64,000 nucleotides of DNA from Streptomyces noursei (lineage in GTDB: Bacteria; Actinomycetota; Actinomycetes; Streptomycetales; Streptomycetaceae). The stretch spans positions 6,448,001 to 6,512,000 of the forward strand of contig NZ_CP070326.1 of the NCBI RefSeq assembly GCF_016917755.1, given 5' to 3'. Positions 16,610-24,592 of the stretch are shown piece after piece; within the stretch, counting starts at the first letter, position 1, and each line of letters opens with the position of its first letter. Under the pieces are notes generated by a model that was not told where the DNA came from, searched no databases, and saw only the letters and a program-made list of their open reading frames with translations. The position numbers were made by a program, and so were the translations under genes.

Positions 16610-17003
16610 GCTGCGACTCCTCGAAGACGGGGGTGGTCAACCGCCGCCGCCTGGGGCGAGGAGAGGCCGGCCGTGCGCGGTCCCTGGCGGCGGAGAAGAG
16701 TCCACCGCCGTGAGGAAGGGCAGATCCGCAAACGCTTTGCGACCTCGCAAACCGCTTGCGGGCCAGCTCAATTGAGGGGGACTCCAGCGCGACCGGCGAA
16801 GGCGCGGACGCCGGGAAGAGCCCGGTCATGGTGGAGCAGGCCGCTGGCGATGCCCTTGACCGAACCGCGGCGGATTTCCTGCGGTGCGGCCCGCTCGGCG
16901 GCCAGCAGGGCTCGGTAGCACTGTTCGGGCTTGCCGAGCAGGTGTCGCTCGCGGCTCTTCGGCCTTCCTCTCCCGTGAGGTGTGATGTTTCCCGTCCGGG
17001 CCG
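16610..17003. other. Upstream region of the cassette with twin palindromes and a coding remnant
   Basis: The 15-bp palindrome CGCAAACGCTTTGCG (16727-16741) and the near-palindrome CGCAAACCGCTTGCG (16746-16760) lie about 120-150 bases upstream of the DUF6415 start with centres 19 bases apart. On the minus strand 16768-17000 an open frame (RERHLLGKPEQCYRALLAAE, ending RAFAGRAGVPLN) looks coding but lacks a start, so it is probably a gene fragment. Confidence 0.45.
16727..16760. promoter_or_regulatory. Tandem LacI/GntR-like operators
   Basis: Two 15-bp sites, CGCAAACGCTTTGCG and CGCAAACCGCTTGCG, are separated by four bases. Two-fold symmetry and helical spacing suggest cooperative binding by a repressor; no matching regulator gene is adjacent. 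Confidence 0.6.
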
Positions 17004-17252
17004 CTATTCCGTAGTACCGCGGCAGAGTCCCTCGACGCGGAACCACAATCCCGGGGCGTAGACCGAATGGATGACGGCCTCCTGCCCTCTCGTGACCCGC
17101 AGGATTCTCAGGGCGCCACTGGGCAGCACGTCGTATTGATAACTGATCTCGGAATTTCCCTCGACGGCGTCGTCGTAGGAGATATCCGGCGTACGTGCTT
17201 TCGCGTATTCCTTCGGCGGACGATTTTCCACCAACTTGATGAAGACGCTCAT
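17004..17252 (-). CDS. Unknown 82-residue protein
   Basis: The ATG at 17252 opens MSVFIKLVENRPPKEYAKAR, with a mixed alpha/beta body (YQYDVLPSGALRILRVT, VIHSVYAPGLWFRVEG). There is no membrane helix or signal. Codon use is less GC-biased than in the neighbours (GAAATT, GATATC), in line with imported DNA. No family is recognised. Confidence 0.55.
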   Translation of the reverse strand: MSVFIKLVENRPPKEYAKARTPDISYDDAVEGNSEISYQYDVLPSGALRILRVTRGQEAVIHSVYAPGLWFRVEGLCRGTTE

Positions 17253-17465
17253 GGGCCAACAGTAAGGGCGTCTCGCGAGCTCCGCCTTCTGGGATGAGAC
17301 GGTACGGGCGCCGACTGGGTGGGGCCTCACGCCTGGTTCACAGCAGCCCTGGTCAGGGGAGCGGTCGCTTTCGTCCGTTGGTTCCGGTCATACGGATTCG
17401 ACGGCTTGCCGGCTGCCTTTCCGGAGGCCGGGACCGCGGGCTGTACAGGGCATGCGCCGCCCTTG

Positions 17466-17729
17466 TCACGCCTCGCTGCCCTGCGGGCGGTCGTCTCTCT
17501 GTGGCTGGCTGGCCGCCAGCCAGGACCGCGCGGGCCCGGCGGGATGTGCGGTGTCCACGGTGAGCTGGAGCCGGGTGCCGCCGTCGTGGCCGGCCGGGTA
17601 GCTACGCTGCTCGGTGGAATCGAAGCAATGCCGGAGAACGTCTGCCACGCGACGGGCGATCTCGGGGGAAGCCGCGATGATGCGAACGTCGGCGTACCCG
17701 GCCCGGGGCAAAGGTTCCGCAGGGTTCAT
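17466..17729 (-). CDS. Unknown 87-residue protein
   Basis: The ATG at 17729 follows ACGAGG. The sequence reads MNPAEPLPRAGYADVRIIAA, then SPEIARRVADVLRHCFDSTEQ and a strand-rich LQLTVDTA tail; it resembles small Streptomyces proteins often found near regulatory or mobile loci, but no function is known. It may be the upstream partner of the 82-residue gene on the same strand. Confidence 0.55.
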   Translation of the reverse strand: MNPAEPLPRAGYADVRIIAASPEIARRVADVLRHCFDSTEQRSYPAGHDGGTRLQLTVDTAHPAGPARSWLAASQPQRDDRPQGSEA

Positions 17730-18052
17730 GCCAGCCTCGTTTTCTGGATGATGTGAGGTGGTCTCCGGTGGGTATGGCGTGGTGCGAGCCTACGTCACGC
17801 TCGCCGCCCCGGCTGGAGAACAGCCGGTGCCGTCTGCGGTCTCCGTGAGGGCGGCCACGGGTAAGGGAAAGCCCGCCGGGTCGGTTGCCGGCCGCGGTCG
17901 GTTCCTGATTTTGTCGCCATGCCCCAGCACAGCTTCCGGAGGACGAAACCGCTCGGGCGCGAGGAGTACAGTGGGGGCAACTGAGCCTTCGCCGGGTGGC
18001 CACCGACATCGTCGGGCGGCGCGTCGAATTCTCGAAGGCGGACAGAAACGCC

Positions 18053-18529
18053 ATGACCGATTCCGATGTTCCTCGTGTCCCAGGACTTTTGCCGAGCGCG
18101 ATCCATCGATCCGTGAAACCCGGGACGGCACTTCTGCGGCTGGAGACCACGCAAGCCCGTGAGGGGATCCTGGATGGCGCGTGGTGGCCACGTTCCCGCG
18201 ACATAGGTGCAGAGCTTCCCGCGCTGGTCAGTGCCCTGGCCGAGCACCTTGGCCCCATCACACGCGTGGGCTTGGACGCGAGCGCCTGGGCGGAGCTGCC
18301 GACGCGGCTTACGATCGACAACCGCGTGGTCCACCTCGATTCCTTCCCGATCGGTGACGACACGGTTCTCATCACCCGGGGCGACAACGATCACTTCGCC
18401 CTGCTGGTGGTACCGCCCGATACGGCACCCGACGCCGCGCGCGCCGCGATGGCCAGGGCAGTGCGGACCGACAACGTGACGCAGGCCCGACAGATCCTCA
18501 TCGAAACCGGCAGCACCCGGCAGACCTAA
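18053..18529 (+). CDS. DUF5994 family protein
   Basis: The 158-residue protein carries the DUF5994 core: LDGAWWPRSRDIGAELPALV, VHLDSFPIGDDTVLITR and HFALLVVPPDT. These are cytoplasmic actinobacterial proteins of unknown function, often several per genome. ATG 18053 gives the usual family start; an in-frame ATG at 17996 would add 19 residues. A GC-rich hairpin follows directly after the stop. Confidence 0.85.
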   Translation: MTDSDVPRVPGLLPSAIHRSVKPGTALLRLETTQAREGILDGAWWPRSRDIGAELPALVSALAEHLGPITRVGLDASAWAELPTRLTIDNRVVHLDSFPIGDDTVLITRGDNDHFALLVVPPDTAPDAARAAMARAVRTDNVTQARQILIETGSTRQT

Positions 18530-18548
18530 GCGCCGCGGGACGCGGCGC
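18530..18548 (+). terminator. Terminator of the DUF5994 gene
   Basis: GCGCCGCG and CGCGGCGC form an 8-bp stem with loop GGA immediately after the stop codon. Confidence 0.7.
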
Positions 18549-18916
18549 GGCCGAGGAAGCACAGCCGGCCCTGATGATGGGGCCACGAGGACGACAGCCT
18601 GCGAGGCCCAGGAGCGACGGACTGCCAGCTCACGTCCTGCCGAGGGTTACCTGCGGTGGCCCTGTCGGTGACCATTGGCAATGGGCGGCGTCGTGGCCGT
18701 CGGCGCTGTAGCTCGGTAGTTCCCGCGGGTATGTGAGCTGCGGCGTGTTGCAGCTGCAGGGCGCTTGTCGGGCTGGATGGCGATGTGCCAGTTGAGGACC
18801 TCGGCGGGGTGTTCGGCGCTGTCGAGTTCTCGCCGGGCGGCGACTTCTGCCAGGAGGTGCCGCCGGTTTTGGCCGGCGGTTTCAGCGCGGGCGAGGGTGG
18901 TGGTCAGGGCGGGCTA
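18549..18916. other. Gene-free stretch with a mobilisation-protein-like remnant
   Basis: No complete gene is seen. On the minus strand about 18720-18910 a frame reads TLARAETAGQNRRHLLAEVA, ARRELDSAEHPAEVLNWHIA, similar in style to coiled-coil tails of plasmid proteins, but it has no start. It is treated as debris next to the broken integrase. Confidence 0.35.
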
Positions 18917-19538
18917 GGTGGGGTCCCCGGCAGCGTGCGCAACGTCTAGGACGTCCTCGTCCGCGTCGCGACGGCCGCCGTCGAGGACAAGGTCATCGCC
19001 ACGAGCCCGTGCAAGCGGATCACGCTGCCGGCCATCTCGGACGAGGAGGTCAGGCCCGCCGAAGACCGCCAAGTCCCGGCGCACGGTCCCGGTCGGAGGG
19101 GTCGTCACGGACGCCCTCCTCGCGCACCTCGCCGCACGGCCCTCGAAGGAGTGGCTGTTCACGATGGAGGAGGGGGAGCCCCTCAACTACAGCCGCTGGA
19201 AGACCGAGTGGAGGTGCGCCCGCAAGGCACTGCAGAAGGCGGAGAACGAGGCGGCCGAGCGCGAGGGGCGCCGGCCCGTCGAGCGGCCGCACATGGTGAC
19301 GCACGACCTGAGGCACTTCCACGCCGCCGCGCTCATCGCGGGAGGGGCCAGCGTGAAGCAGGTTCAGCTGGTGCTCGGTCACGCGTCCGCGGTCATCGCG
19401 CTGCGGATCTACGTGCACCTGTGGCCGGGCGAAGAAGACCGCACCCGGTCCGTCATGGACGCCGTGCTCGGCGGCTTGCGGACCGGGTGCGGACAGGGCG
19501 ACGCTGCGAGTAAGGAAACCGCAGGTCAGACGGCATGA
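18917..19538 (+). pseudogene. Tyrosine recombinase (integrase), decayed
   Basis: The C-terminal catalytic region is readable: KSRRTVPVGGVV, VTHDLRHFHAAALIAGGAS (HxxR box), VLGHASAVIALRIYVH (LGH box with catalytic Tyr). The preceding part, PGSVRNV-stop-DVLVRVATAAVEDKV followed by SPCKRITLP, is interrupted by TAG at 18947-18949. A frame jump near 19053 removes the segment that should carry the first catalytic Arg, and the N-terminal arm-binding domain is absent. It marks a former integrative element that ended beside sodN. Confidence 0.85.
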
Positions 19539-19545
19539 TCCAAGA

Positions 19546-19941
19546 TCAAGCCTTCTTCGTCTCCCAGAAGATCTTGTCGATCTCGGCGATGAGCTCCAGG
19601 GCCTTCGTGCCCGTCTTCGGGTCGTTCGAAGCCTTGGCCGCGCTGAGGGCCTTGAGCGTGTCGTTGACCAGCTGGTGGAGCTGCGGGTACTTCTCGAAGT
19701 GCGGGGGCTTGAAGTAGTCGCTCCACAGCACCGAGATGTGGTGCTTGGCCAGCTCGGCCCGCTGCTCCTTGATCAGGACGGCGCGGGTGCGGAAGTCCGC
19801 GTCCTCGTTGGCCTGGTACTTCTCCTGTACGGCCTTGACCGACTCGGCCTCGATGCGGGCCTGGGCCGGGTCGTACACGCCGCAGGGCAGGTCGCAGTGC
19901 GCGCTGACCTTGACCTTGGGGGCGAACAGGCGGGAAAGCAT
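19546..19941 (-). CDS. sodN: Nickel-containing superoxide dismutase
   Basis: The 131-residue precursor has a 14-residue propeptide (MLSRLFAPKVKVSA) followed by the nickel hook HCDLPCGVYDPAQ, whose His1, Cys2 and Cys6 of the mature protein bind Ni. The remainder is the four-helix bundle of the homohexamer. It dismutates cytoplasmic superoxide. A GAGGAAGGAC site precedes the ATG. The divergent sodX encodes its propeptide-removing protease. In Streptomyces sodN is nickel-induced through Nur; no clear Nur box was identified here. The 3' end directly abuts the integrase relic. Confidence 0.97.
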   Translation of the reverse strand: MLSRLFAPKVKVSAHCDLPCGVYDPAQARIEAESVKAVQEKYQANEDADFRTRAVLIKEQRAELAKHHISVLWSDYFKPPHFEKYPQLHQLVNDTLKALSAAKASNDPKTGTKALELIAEIDKIFWETKKA

Positions 19942-20106
19942 GTTCAGTCCTTCCTCGTGATCGTCTTCTCACGTGCGAGATTACTCGGTGCGGGAAGGCT
20001 TTTCTCGGGTGCCCCGGGGGTCTTAGGGCAAAAGTCCGGTGGCGGGCCGGGACTGATGGAGGATGGTCTGGTGAAGGTCGCACAGGGGCTGGACCGGGAG
20101 GTACGA

Positions 20107-20562
20107 ATGCCGGAGCGGGTGCGCGAGCCGGAGCAGGACAGCGGCGGCGGCGCGGAGCCGGTGCGGGGCGGGCCGCTGCGGTCGTTCGGGTTGGCGGAGG
20201 TCTACAACCCGTCGATGGTGCCGACGCTCCGGCCGGGGGACCATCTGGTGGTCCGGTACGGCGCGGTGGTGCGTCCCGGTGATGTGGTCGTGCTGCGGCA
20301 CCCGTTCCGGCAGGACCTGCTGATCGTCAAGCGCGCGGTGGAGCGGCGGGACGGCGGCTGGTGGGTGCGCGGCGACAACCCGTACGTGGAGAACGACAGC
20401 CGGGAGTTCGGCACGGTCCCCGACGACCTGGTGATCGCCCGGGCGTGGCTGCGGGTGCGCTCGCCGCGCGGGCTTCAGCGCTCGCCGCGGGCCGCGCTCG
20501 CTTGGGGCTCCTGGGCGCTGTCGGCGGTGCGGCCGCTCTCCAGGCGCTTGCGGGCGCGGTAG
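20107..20562 (+). CDS. sodX: Nickel SOD maturation protease (signal-peptidase-like)
   Basis: The 151-residue S26-like peptidase has the Ser nucleophile in NPSMVPTLRPGD, the general-base Lys in LLIVKRAVERR and the GDNPYVENDSREFG box. It removes the propeptide of SodN so that the nickel hook can form. ATG 20107 was chosen because GGGAGG lies 5-6 bases upstream; ATG 20056 is in frame but has no site. Its last 88 bases overlap the 3' end of the convergent CGNR gene. Confidence 0.9.
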   Translation: MPERVREPEQDSGGGAEPVRGGPLRSFGLAEVYNPSMVPTLRPGDHLVVRYGAVVRPGDVVVLRHPFRQDLLIVKRAVERRDGGWWVRGDNPYVENDSREFGTVPDDLVIARAWLRVRSPRGLQRSPRAALAWGSWALSAVRPLSRRLRAR

Positions 20563-21167
20563 GCGGCGACGTTGGCGCGGGTGGCGCAGCGGTCGGAGCA
20601 GTAGCGCCGCGAGCGGTTGGTCGAGGTGTCCAGATAGGCGTTGCGGCAGGGCTTGGCCTCGCAGATGCCCAGCCGGTCCACGCCGAGCTCGGTGAGGTGG
20701 AAGGCCAGGCCCATGCAGGCGGTCGCGGTGAAGCCGGCGGTGGCGTTGGCGGCGTGGTCGGCGATGTGCATGTGCCACTTGGGGCGGCCTCCCCCACTCC
20801 CGACTCCTCCCCCACTCTCGACTCCGTTCGAGCGGGGGGACCCCCATGAGCGGGAGGTGCCCCCATCGTCGCGGTACTCGTGGCCGGAGATCTGTGGGCT
20901 GACCGGGAACTCCATCATCAGCGCGTTCAGCAGGTCCACGGCGAGCACCTCGTCGCCGCGGTCGGCGGCCTCGAAGACCGCGCGGAGCCGGGCGCGGACC
21001 GTGCGCAGCCGCGTGACGTCGCTCTCGGTGGCCCGCCGGGCGGCCTGCTGGGCACCGCCGAAGAGCTCGCGGACCGCCTCGACCGACGTCAGGGTGTCCT
21101 CGCCGCGCTCGGGCTGCTCGGTGTTGACCAGTCGCACGGCGTAGTCCGAGTAATAGGTCAGTTCCAC
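20475..21167 (-). CDS. ABATE/CGNR zinc-finger regulator with inserted repeat
   Basis: The 230-residue protein has an N-terminal ABATE domain (MELTYYSDYAVRLVNTEQPE) and a C-terminal CGNR zinc finger (ICEAKPCRNAYLDTS, then RRYCSDRCATRANVAAYRAR). Such proteins are thought to be DNA-binding stress regulators. Between the domains, residues ~100-128 (GGTSRSWGSPRSNGVESGGG) are low-complexity and encoded by a hairpin-rich element at 20788-20873, inserted in frame. The rest of the protein is normal, so it is probably functional. Confidence 0.85.
   Translation of the reverse strand: MELTYYSDYAVRLVNTEQPERGEDTLTSVEAVRELFGGAQQAARRATESDVTRLRTVRARLRAVFEAADRGDEVLAVDLLNALMMEFPVSPQISGHEYRDDGGTSRSWGSPRSNGVESGGGVGSGGGRPKWHMHIADHAANATAGFTATACMGLAFHLTELGVDRLGICEAKPCRNAYLDTSTNRSRRYCSDRCATRANVAAYRARKRLESGRTADSAQEPQASAARGER
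20788..20873 (-). repeat. Family 1 coding hairpin element (copy A, CGNR gene)
   Basis: The core at 20806-20846 reads CCTCCCCCACTCTCG, ACTCCGTTCGAGC, GGGGGGACCCCCA; its 5' half is duplicated in tandem (18-bp units at 20788 and 20806), and the tail continues GCGGGAGGTGCCCCCA. It shares its arms with copies in lon, cvnC, the hydrolase and the serine hydrolase genes. Confidence 0.75.
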
Positions 21168-21461
21168 TTGTAGTCCTTACGGGACGCGCCCGGGGTGCGG
21201 GTGCCCACCTGCGTAATGGGTGTTGTCACTACGAGGGTATTACGACCCGTCCGGTCCGTGGCGCGGGGCCGCCTGACGGCGGTCGTGCCGATCCGCTGCG
21301 CGGGGCTGTTGGGTGCGGTGACGGGCCGGAGGGGGTGGGAAATACAGGTGCGTCCACCCTCACGCCGGTGGTCTGCTCACGGTCACCACTCGACAACGAA
21401 CCCGCAGGGGACCACCGGCATACGCCCCTACCCACCGTCTTCATGACCACCCACGGGAGGG

Positions 21462-21536
21462 GACGGGTCTGCGGGGTGGGGGTTGTCCGGACGTAAAGCG
21501 CAGCAGTCCGGACAACCCCCACCCCACAGACCCGTC
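21462..21536 (-). terminator. 31-bp-stem hairpin ending the amino-acid ABC operon
   Basis: The arms 21462-21492 and 21506-21536 pair over 31 bases with one mismatch, around a 13-base loop. Left arm begins GACGGGTCTGCGGGGTGGGG and ends TTGTCCGGAC. It lies 150 bases after the ABC ATPase gene and would also shield the CGNR promoter. Confidence 0.8.
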
Positions 21537-21551
21537 ACCGCTGCCGAAAAG

Positions 21552-21603
21552 CCCCGCGCAGCGGCACCGCCCCGCGCAGCGGCACCGCCCCGCGCAGCGG
21601 CAC
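21552..21603. repeat. 18-bp tandem repeat, 2.9 copies
   Basis: CCCCGCGCAGCGGCACCG occurs at 21552 and 21570, with a 16-base third copy at 21588, just downstream of the ABC operon stop. Confidence 0.85.
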
Positions 21604-21686
21604 GCAGCGGACCCGCAACACCCCGCCGTCAGGCGGGCACGCAGCGGACCCGCCCCGCGCAGCGGACCCGCCGCGGCCCCCTAAGG

Positions 21687-22496
21687 TCACAGCACCTTGG
21701 ACAGGAACGACTGGGTTCGCTCGTGCTGCGGGTTGGTGAGCACATCGCGCGGGTGGCCGGATTCCACCACCACGCCGTTGTCCATGAACACCAGGGAGTC
21801 GCCGACCTCGCGGGCGAAGCCCATCTCGTGGGTCACCACGACCATCGTCATGCCGTCGGCCGCCAGGTCCTTCATGACGTCCAGGACGTCGCCGACCAGC
21901 TCCGGGTCGAGGGCCGAGGTCGGCTCGTCGAAGAGCATCAGCTTCGGCTCCATGGCCAGGGCCCGGGCGATCGCCACCCGCTGCTGCTGGCCGCCGGAGA
22001 GCTGCGAGGGGTAGTTGCCGGCCTTGTCGGCCAGCCCGACCCGCTCCAGCAGTGCGCCCGCCCGCTCCCGCGCGGCTGCCTTGGACTCGCCCTTGACCTG
22101 GACCGGCGCCTCCATGATGTTCTCCAGCGCGGTCATGTGCGGGAAGAGGTTGAAGCGCTGGAAGACCATGCCGATGTCCCGGCGGCGGGCGGCGACCTCG
22201 CGGTCGCGCAGCTCGTAGAGCTTGCCGTTGTGCTCGCGGTAGCCGACCAGTTCGCCGTCGACCGACAGCCGGCCGGCGTTGATCTTCTCCAGGTGGTTGA
22301 TGCACCGCAGGAACGTCGACTTGCCGGAACCGGACGGGCCGATCAGGCAGAAGACCGCGCCGGGCGCCACCTCCAGGTCGATGCCCTTGAGGATGTGCGC
22401 GGTGCCGTAGGACTTGTGGACGCCCTCGGCCTTCACCATCGGGACGGTGGCCTCGCCGGAGTCCTTCTCCGCGGTCGTGCTCGTGGTCTTGCTCAT
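21687..22496 (-). CDS. Polar amino-acid ABC transporter, ATP-binding subunit
   Basis: The 269-residue ATPase has Walker A GPSGSGKST, Q-loop (GMVFQRFNLFPHMT), signature LSGGQQQRVAIARAL, Walker B LMLFDEPTSALDPE and switch His in VVVTHEMGFAREV. It matches the GlnQ/GluA-type importers of polar amino acids. Its ATG overlaps the permease stop as ATGA. With the single permease and binding protein upstream it makes a complete importer; as only one permease gene is present, the permease is probably a homodimer. Confidence 0.93.
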   Translation of the reverse strand: MSKTTSTTAEKDSGEATVPMVKAEGVHKSYGTAHILKGIDLEVAPGAVFCLIGPSGSGKSTFLRCINHLEKINAGRLSVDGELVGYREHNGKLYELRDREVAARRRDIGMVFQRFNLFPHMTALENIMEAPVQVKGESKAAARERAGALLERVGLADKAGNYPSQLSGGQQQRVAIARALAMEPKLMLFDEPTSALDPELVGDVLDVMKDLAADGMTMVVVTHEMGFAREVGDSLVFMDNGVVVESGHPRDVLTNPQHERTQSFLSKVL

Positions 22497-23431
22497 GCCG
22501 TACCTCCGGCACGGTTCGGGCCGGCCAGCTTCGCCTTGAGGCGCTGGAACGGGGTGGGCGGAAGCTGGCGGCTGGAGCCGCGGGCGTAGTAGCGCTCCAG
22601 GTAGTACTGGCCGATGCTGAGCACCGTCGTGGCGATCAGGTACCAGGCGGCGGCCAGGATCAGCATCTCGACCACCACGCCGGAGTCCCGGCCGACGTTC
22701 TGCGCGGCCTGGAGGAGGTCGTAGTACTGCACCGCGATCACCAGGGACGAGGTCTTGAGCATGTTGATGACCTCGTTGCCGGTCGGCGGCACGATCACCC
22801 GCATCGCCTGCGGCACGACGATCCGGCGCAGCGTCTTGCCGTGGCTCATGCCCAGCGCGTGCGCCGCCTCGGTCTGGCCCTCGTCGACGGCGTTCAGGCC
22901 GGCCCGACAGATCTCGGCCATGTACGCGGCCTCGTTGAGGCCGAGGCCGAGCAGCGCGCACAGGAACGGGGTCATGAAGTCCGACCACTCGTCCTTGTAG
23001 ATCGGCATGATGTCGATGTACTGGAAGACCAGGCCGAGGTTGAACCACAGGAAGAGCTGGACGTAGACCGGGGTGCCGCGGAAGAACCAGACGTAGAACC
23101 ACGCCACGGACTTGGTGACCGGGTTCTTGGACTGTCGCATGACGGCCAGGACCACGCCCAGCACGATGCCGATCACCATCGACAGCACGGTGATCCACAG
23201 GGTGTTGCGCAGGCCCTTGAGGATGTCCGCGTTGAACATGTACTCCGGTATCGCGCCCCAGTTGACCTTCCCGGAGGCGAAGGCCCGGACGAGCAGGACC
23301 AGCAGCCCGATGACGACGAGGGCGGCGACCCAGCGCCCGTAGTGGCGGACCGGTATGGCTTTGATGGGTTCGGGCTGGGCCGGCGGAGCGGACGCCGGCG
23401 GCTCGGCCGGCTTGTCGACGTCAACTGACAC
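22493..23431 (-). CDS. Polar amino-acid ABC transporter, permease subunit
   Basis: The 312-residue HisM/GlnP-type permease has an N-terminal Pro-rich cytoplasmic tail, about five to six helices, and the EAA coupling loop (EAAHALGMSHGKTLRRIVVP). The domain begins at LKGLRNTLWITVLS. The GTG start gives MSVDVDKPAE. It lies 83 bases after the binding-protein gene in the same operon. Confidence 0.92.
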   Translation of the reverse strand: MSVDVDKPAEPPASAPPAQPEPIKAIPVRHYGRWVAALVVIGLLVLLVRAFASGKVNWGAIPEYMFNADILKGLRNTLWITVLSMVIGIVLGVVLAVMRQSKNPVTKSVAWFYVWFFRGTPVYVQLFLWFNLGLVFQYIDIMPIYKDEWSDFMTPFLCALLGLGLNEAAYMAEICRAGLNAVDEGQTEAAHALGMSHGKTLRRIVVPQAMRVIVPPTGNEVINMLKTSSLVIAVQYYDLLQAAQNVGRDSGVVVEMLILAAAWYLIATTVLSIGQYYLERYYARGSSRQLPPTPFQRLKAKLAGPNRAGGTA

Positions 23432-23514
23432 GAAGGTTGCCTTTCAGCGTGTGGCGGGAGAGGCGTGAGGGCGGCCGCGCGGAGCGCGCCGGCGAGGGGG
23501 GACGGGCCGCCGGC

Positions 23515-24498
23515 TCAGGTGCCGCCGTTGATCTGCACTTCCTTGACCCCGGCGTCCTTGACGTTCCACTTGGCCAGGACGCCGTCGTACGCGTGGTTCT
23601 TGATCACCAGCTCCACGGCCGCCTTGAGCGCGTCGCGCAGCTGCTCCTGGCCCTTGGGGACGGCGATGCCGTACGGGGCCGCCTTGAGCGGGGCGCCGCC
23701 GACCATCTGGAAGTCGTTGCCGCCGCCGGAGACCTTCACCGCGTAGGCCGCGACCGGGTAGTCGCTGGAGACCGCGTCCACACCGCCGGTCCGCAGCCGG
23801 GTCTGGGCCTCGGAGTCGTTGTCGAACGCCTCGATGGAGATCGGCTGTTCGCCGCCCGCCTCACACGCCTTGGACTTGTCCTTGGCCAGGTCGTGGGAGA
23901 CGGTGCCGCGCTGCACGGCGAGCTTCTTGCCGCACATGGTCTCCCAGCCGTCGATGCCCTTGGTCTTGCCCTTCTGGGTGTAGAGCGAGACACCGACGTT
24001 GAGGTAGTCCACGAAATCGACGCCCTCACCGATCTTCTTGCCGGTGGTGGAGTCGATGCCCTGCTGGCGGTCCTTGGTGTCCGTCATGGCCGACATCGCG
24101 AGGTCGTAGCGCTTGGACTTCAGGCCGCCCATGAGGGTGTCGAAGGTGGCGTTGTTGAAATTGAGCTTGATGCCCAATTCCTTGCCGATTGCCGCCGCGA
24201 GATCCGGATCGATGCCTTCCACCGCGCCGTTCGAGCGGAACTCCACCGGCTTGTAGGTGATGTCCGAGCCGACCTGGAGCATCCCCTTGTCCTGGACGTC
24301 CTTGGGGAGCTTGTTGAAGAGCGGGGCGTGCGGATTGCGGTTCTTCGCCGCCTCCCGTCGGGCGATCGCCGCGTCGGTCTGGTCACCGCAGGCGCTGAGC
24401 AGCAACAGCGATGCGGTGACCGTGGCTATCGCGGCGGCAGTCTTGACGGACTTACCGGACCTGCCGGCCGCCGCGCGACGGGTGGTGTCTGCGGTCAT
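23515..24498 (-). CDS. Polar amino-acid ABC transporter, substrate-binding lipoprotein
   Basis: The 327-residue protein has a lipoprotein signal with lipobox LSAC (Cys37) and an SBP family 3 domain from residue ~75 (GMLQVGSDITYKPVEF) to the C-terminus. The fold and the neighbours point to import of glutamate or a related polar amino acid; the exact ligand cannot be read from sequence. ATG 24498 is preceded by GCAGGAGG. Two direct repeats upstream (24575-24592) could be an activator site. Confidence 0.92.
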   Translation of the reverse strand: MTADTTRRAAAGRSGKSVKTAAAIATVTASLLLLSACGDQTDAAIARREAAKNRNPHAPLFNKLPKDVQDKGMLQVGSDITYKPVEFRSNGAVEGIDPDLAAAIGKELGIKLNFNNATFDTLMGGLKSKRYDLAMSAMTDTKDRQQGIDSTTGKKIGEGVDFVDYLNVGVSLYTQKGKTKGIDGWETMCGKKLAVQRGTVSHDLAKDKSKACEAGGEQPISIEAFDNDSEAQTRLRTGGVDAVSSDYPVAAYAVKVSGGGNDFQMVGGAPLKAAPYGIAVPKGQEQLRDALKAAVELVIKNHAYDGVLAKWNVKDAGVKEVQINGGT

Positions 24499-24564
24499 GC
24501 GGATCCTCCTGCGGATGGGTAACCGACGTGCCAGTGTGGGCAGCCGATGTGCTGGTGAGAAGGG

Positions 24565-24592
24565 GGTGTGCACACACCTTTGGGCACCTTTG
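24565..24592 (-). promoter_or_regulatory. Direct repeats and palindrome upstream of the binding-protein gene
   Basis: CACCTTTG occurs at 24575-24582 and 24585-24592 (one helical turn apart), next to GTGTGCACAC. The block lies about 70-95 bases before the binding-protein start and is a candidate regulator site. Confidence 0.4.

Larger units (their letters stand above)
21168..21686. other. Repeat-rich intergenic region between CGNR and ABC operon
   Basis: No gene is seen. It contains the upstream region of the CGNR gene, a very long hairpin (21462-21536), an 18-bp tandem repeat (21552-21603) and further degenerate CGCAGCGGACCCG copies up to 21672. An inverted copy of the CCCCGCGCAGCGG motif lies near 21293-21305. 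Confidence 0.6.

Noticed and set aside
17319..17756. 145-codon plus-strand frame opposite the 87-residue gene
   Set aside because: The N-terminal part looks partly protein-like (WFTAALVRGAVAFVRWF) but there is no ribosome site and the rest is antisense to the better-supported minus gene.
21552..21672. CRISPR-like array
   Set aside because: The repeats are contiguous 18-bp tandem units without unique spacers, and no cas genes are present.
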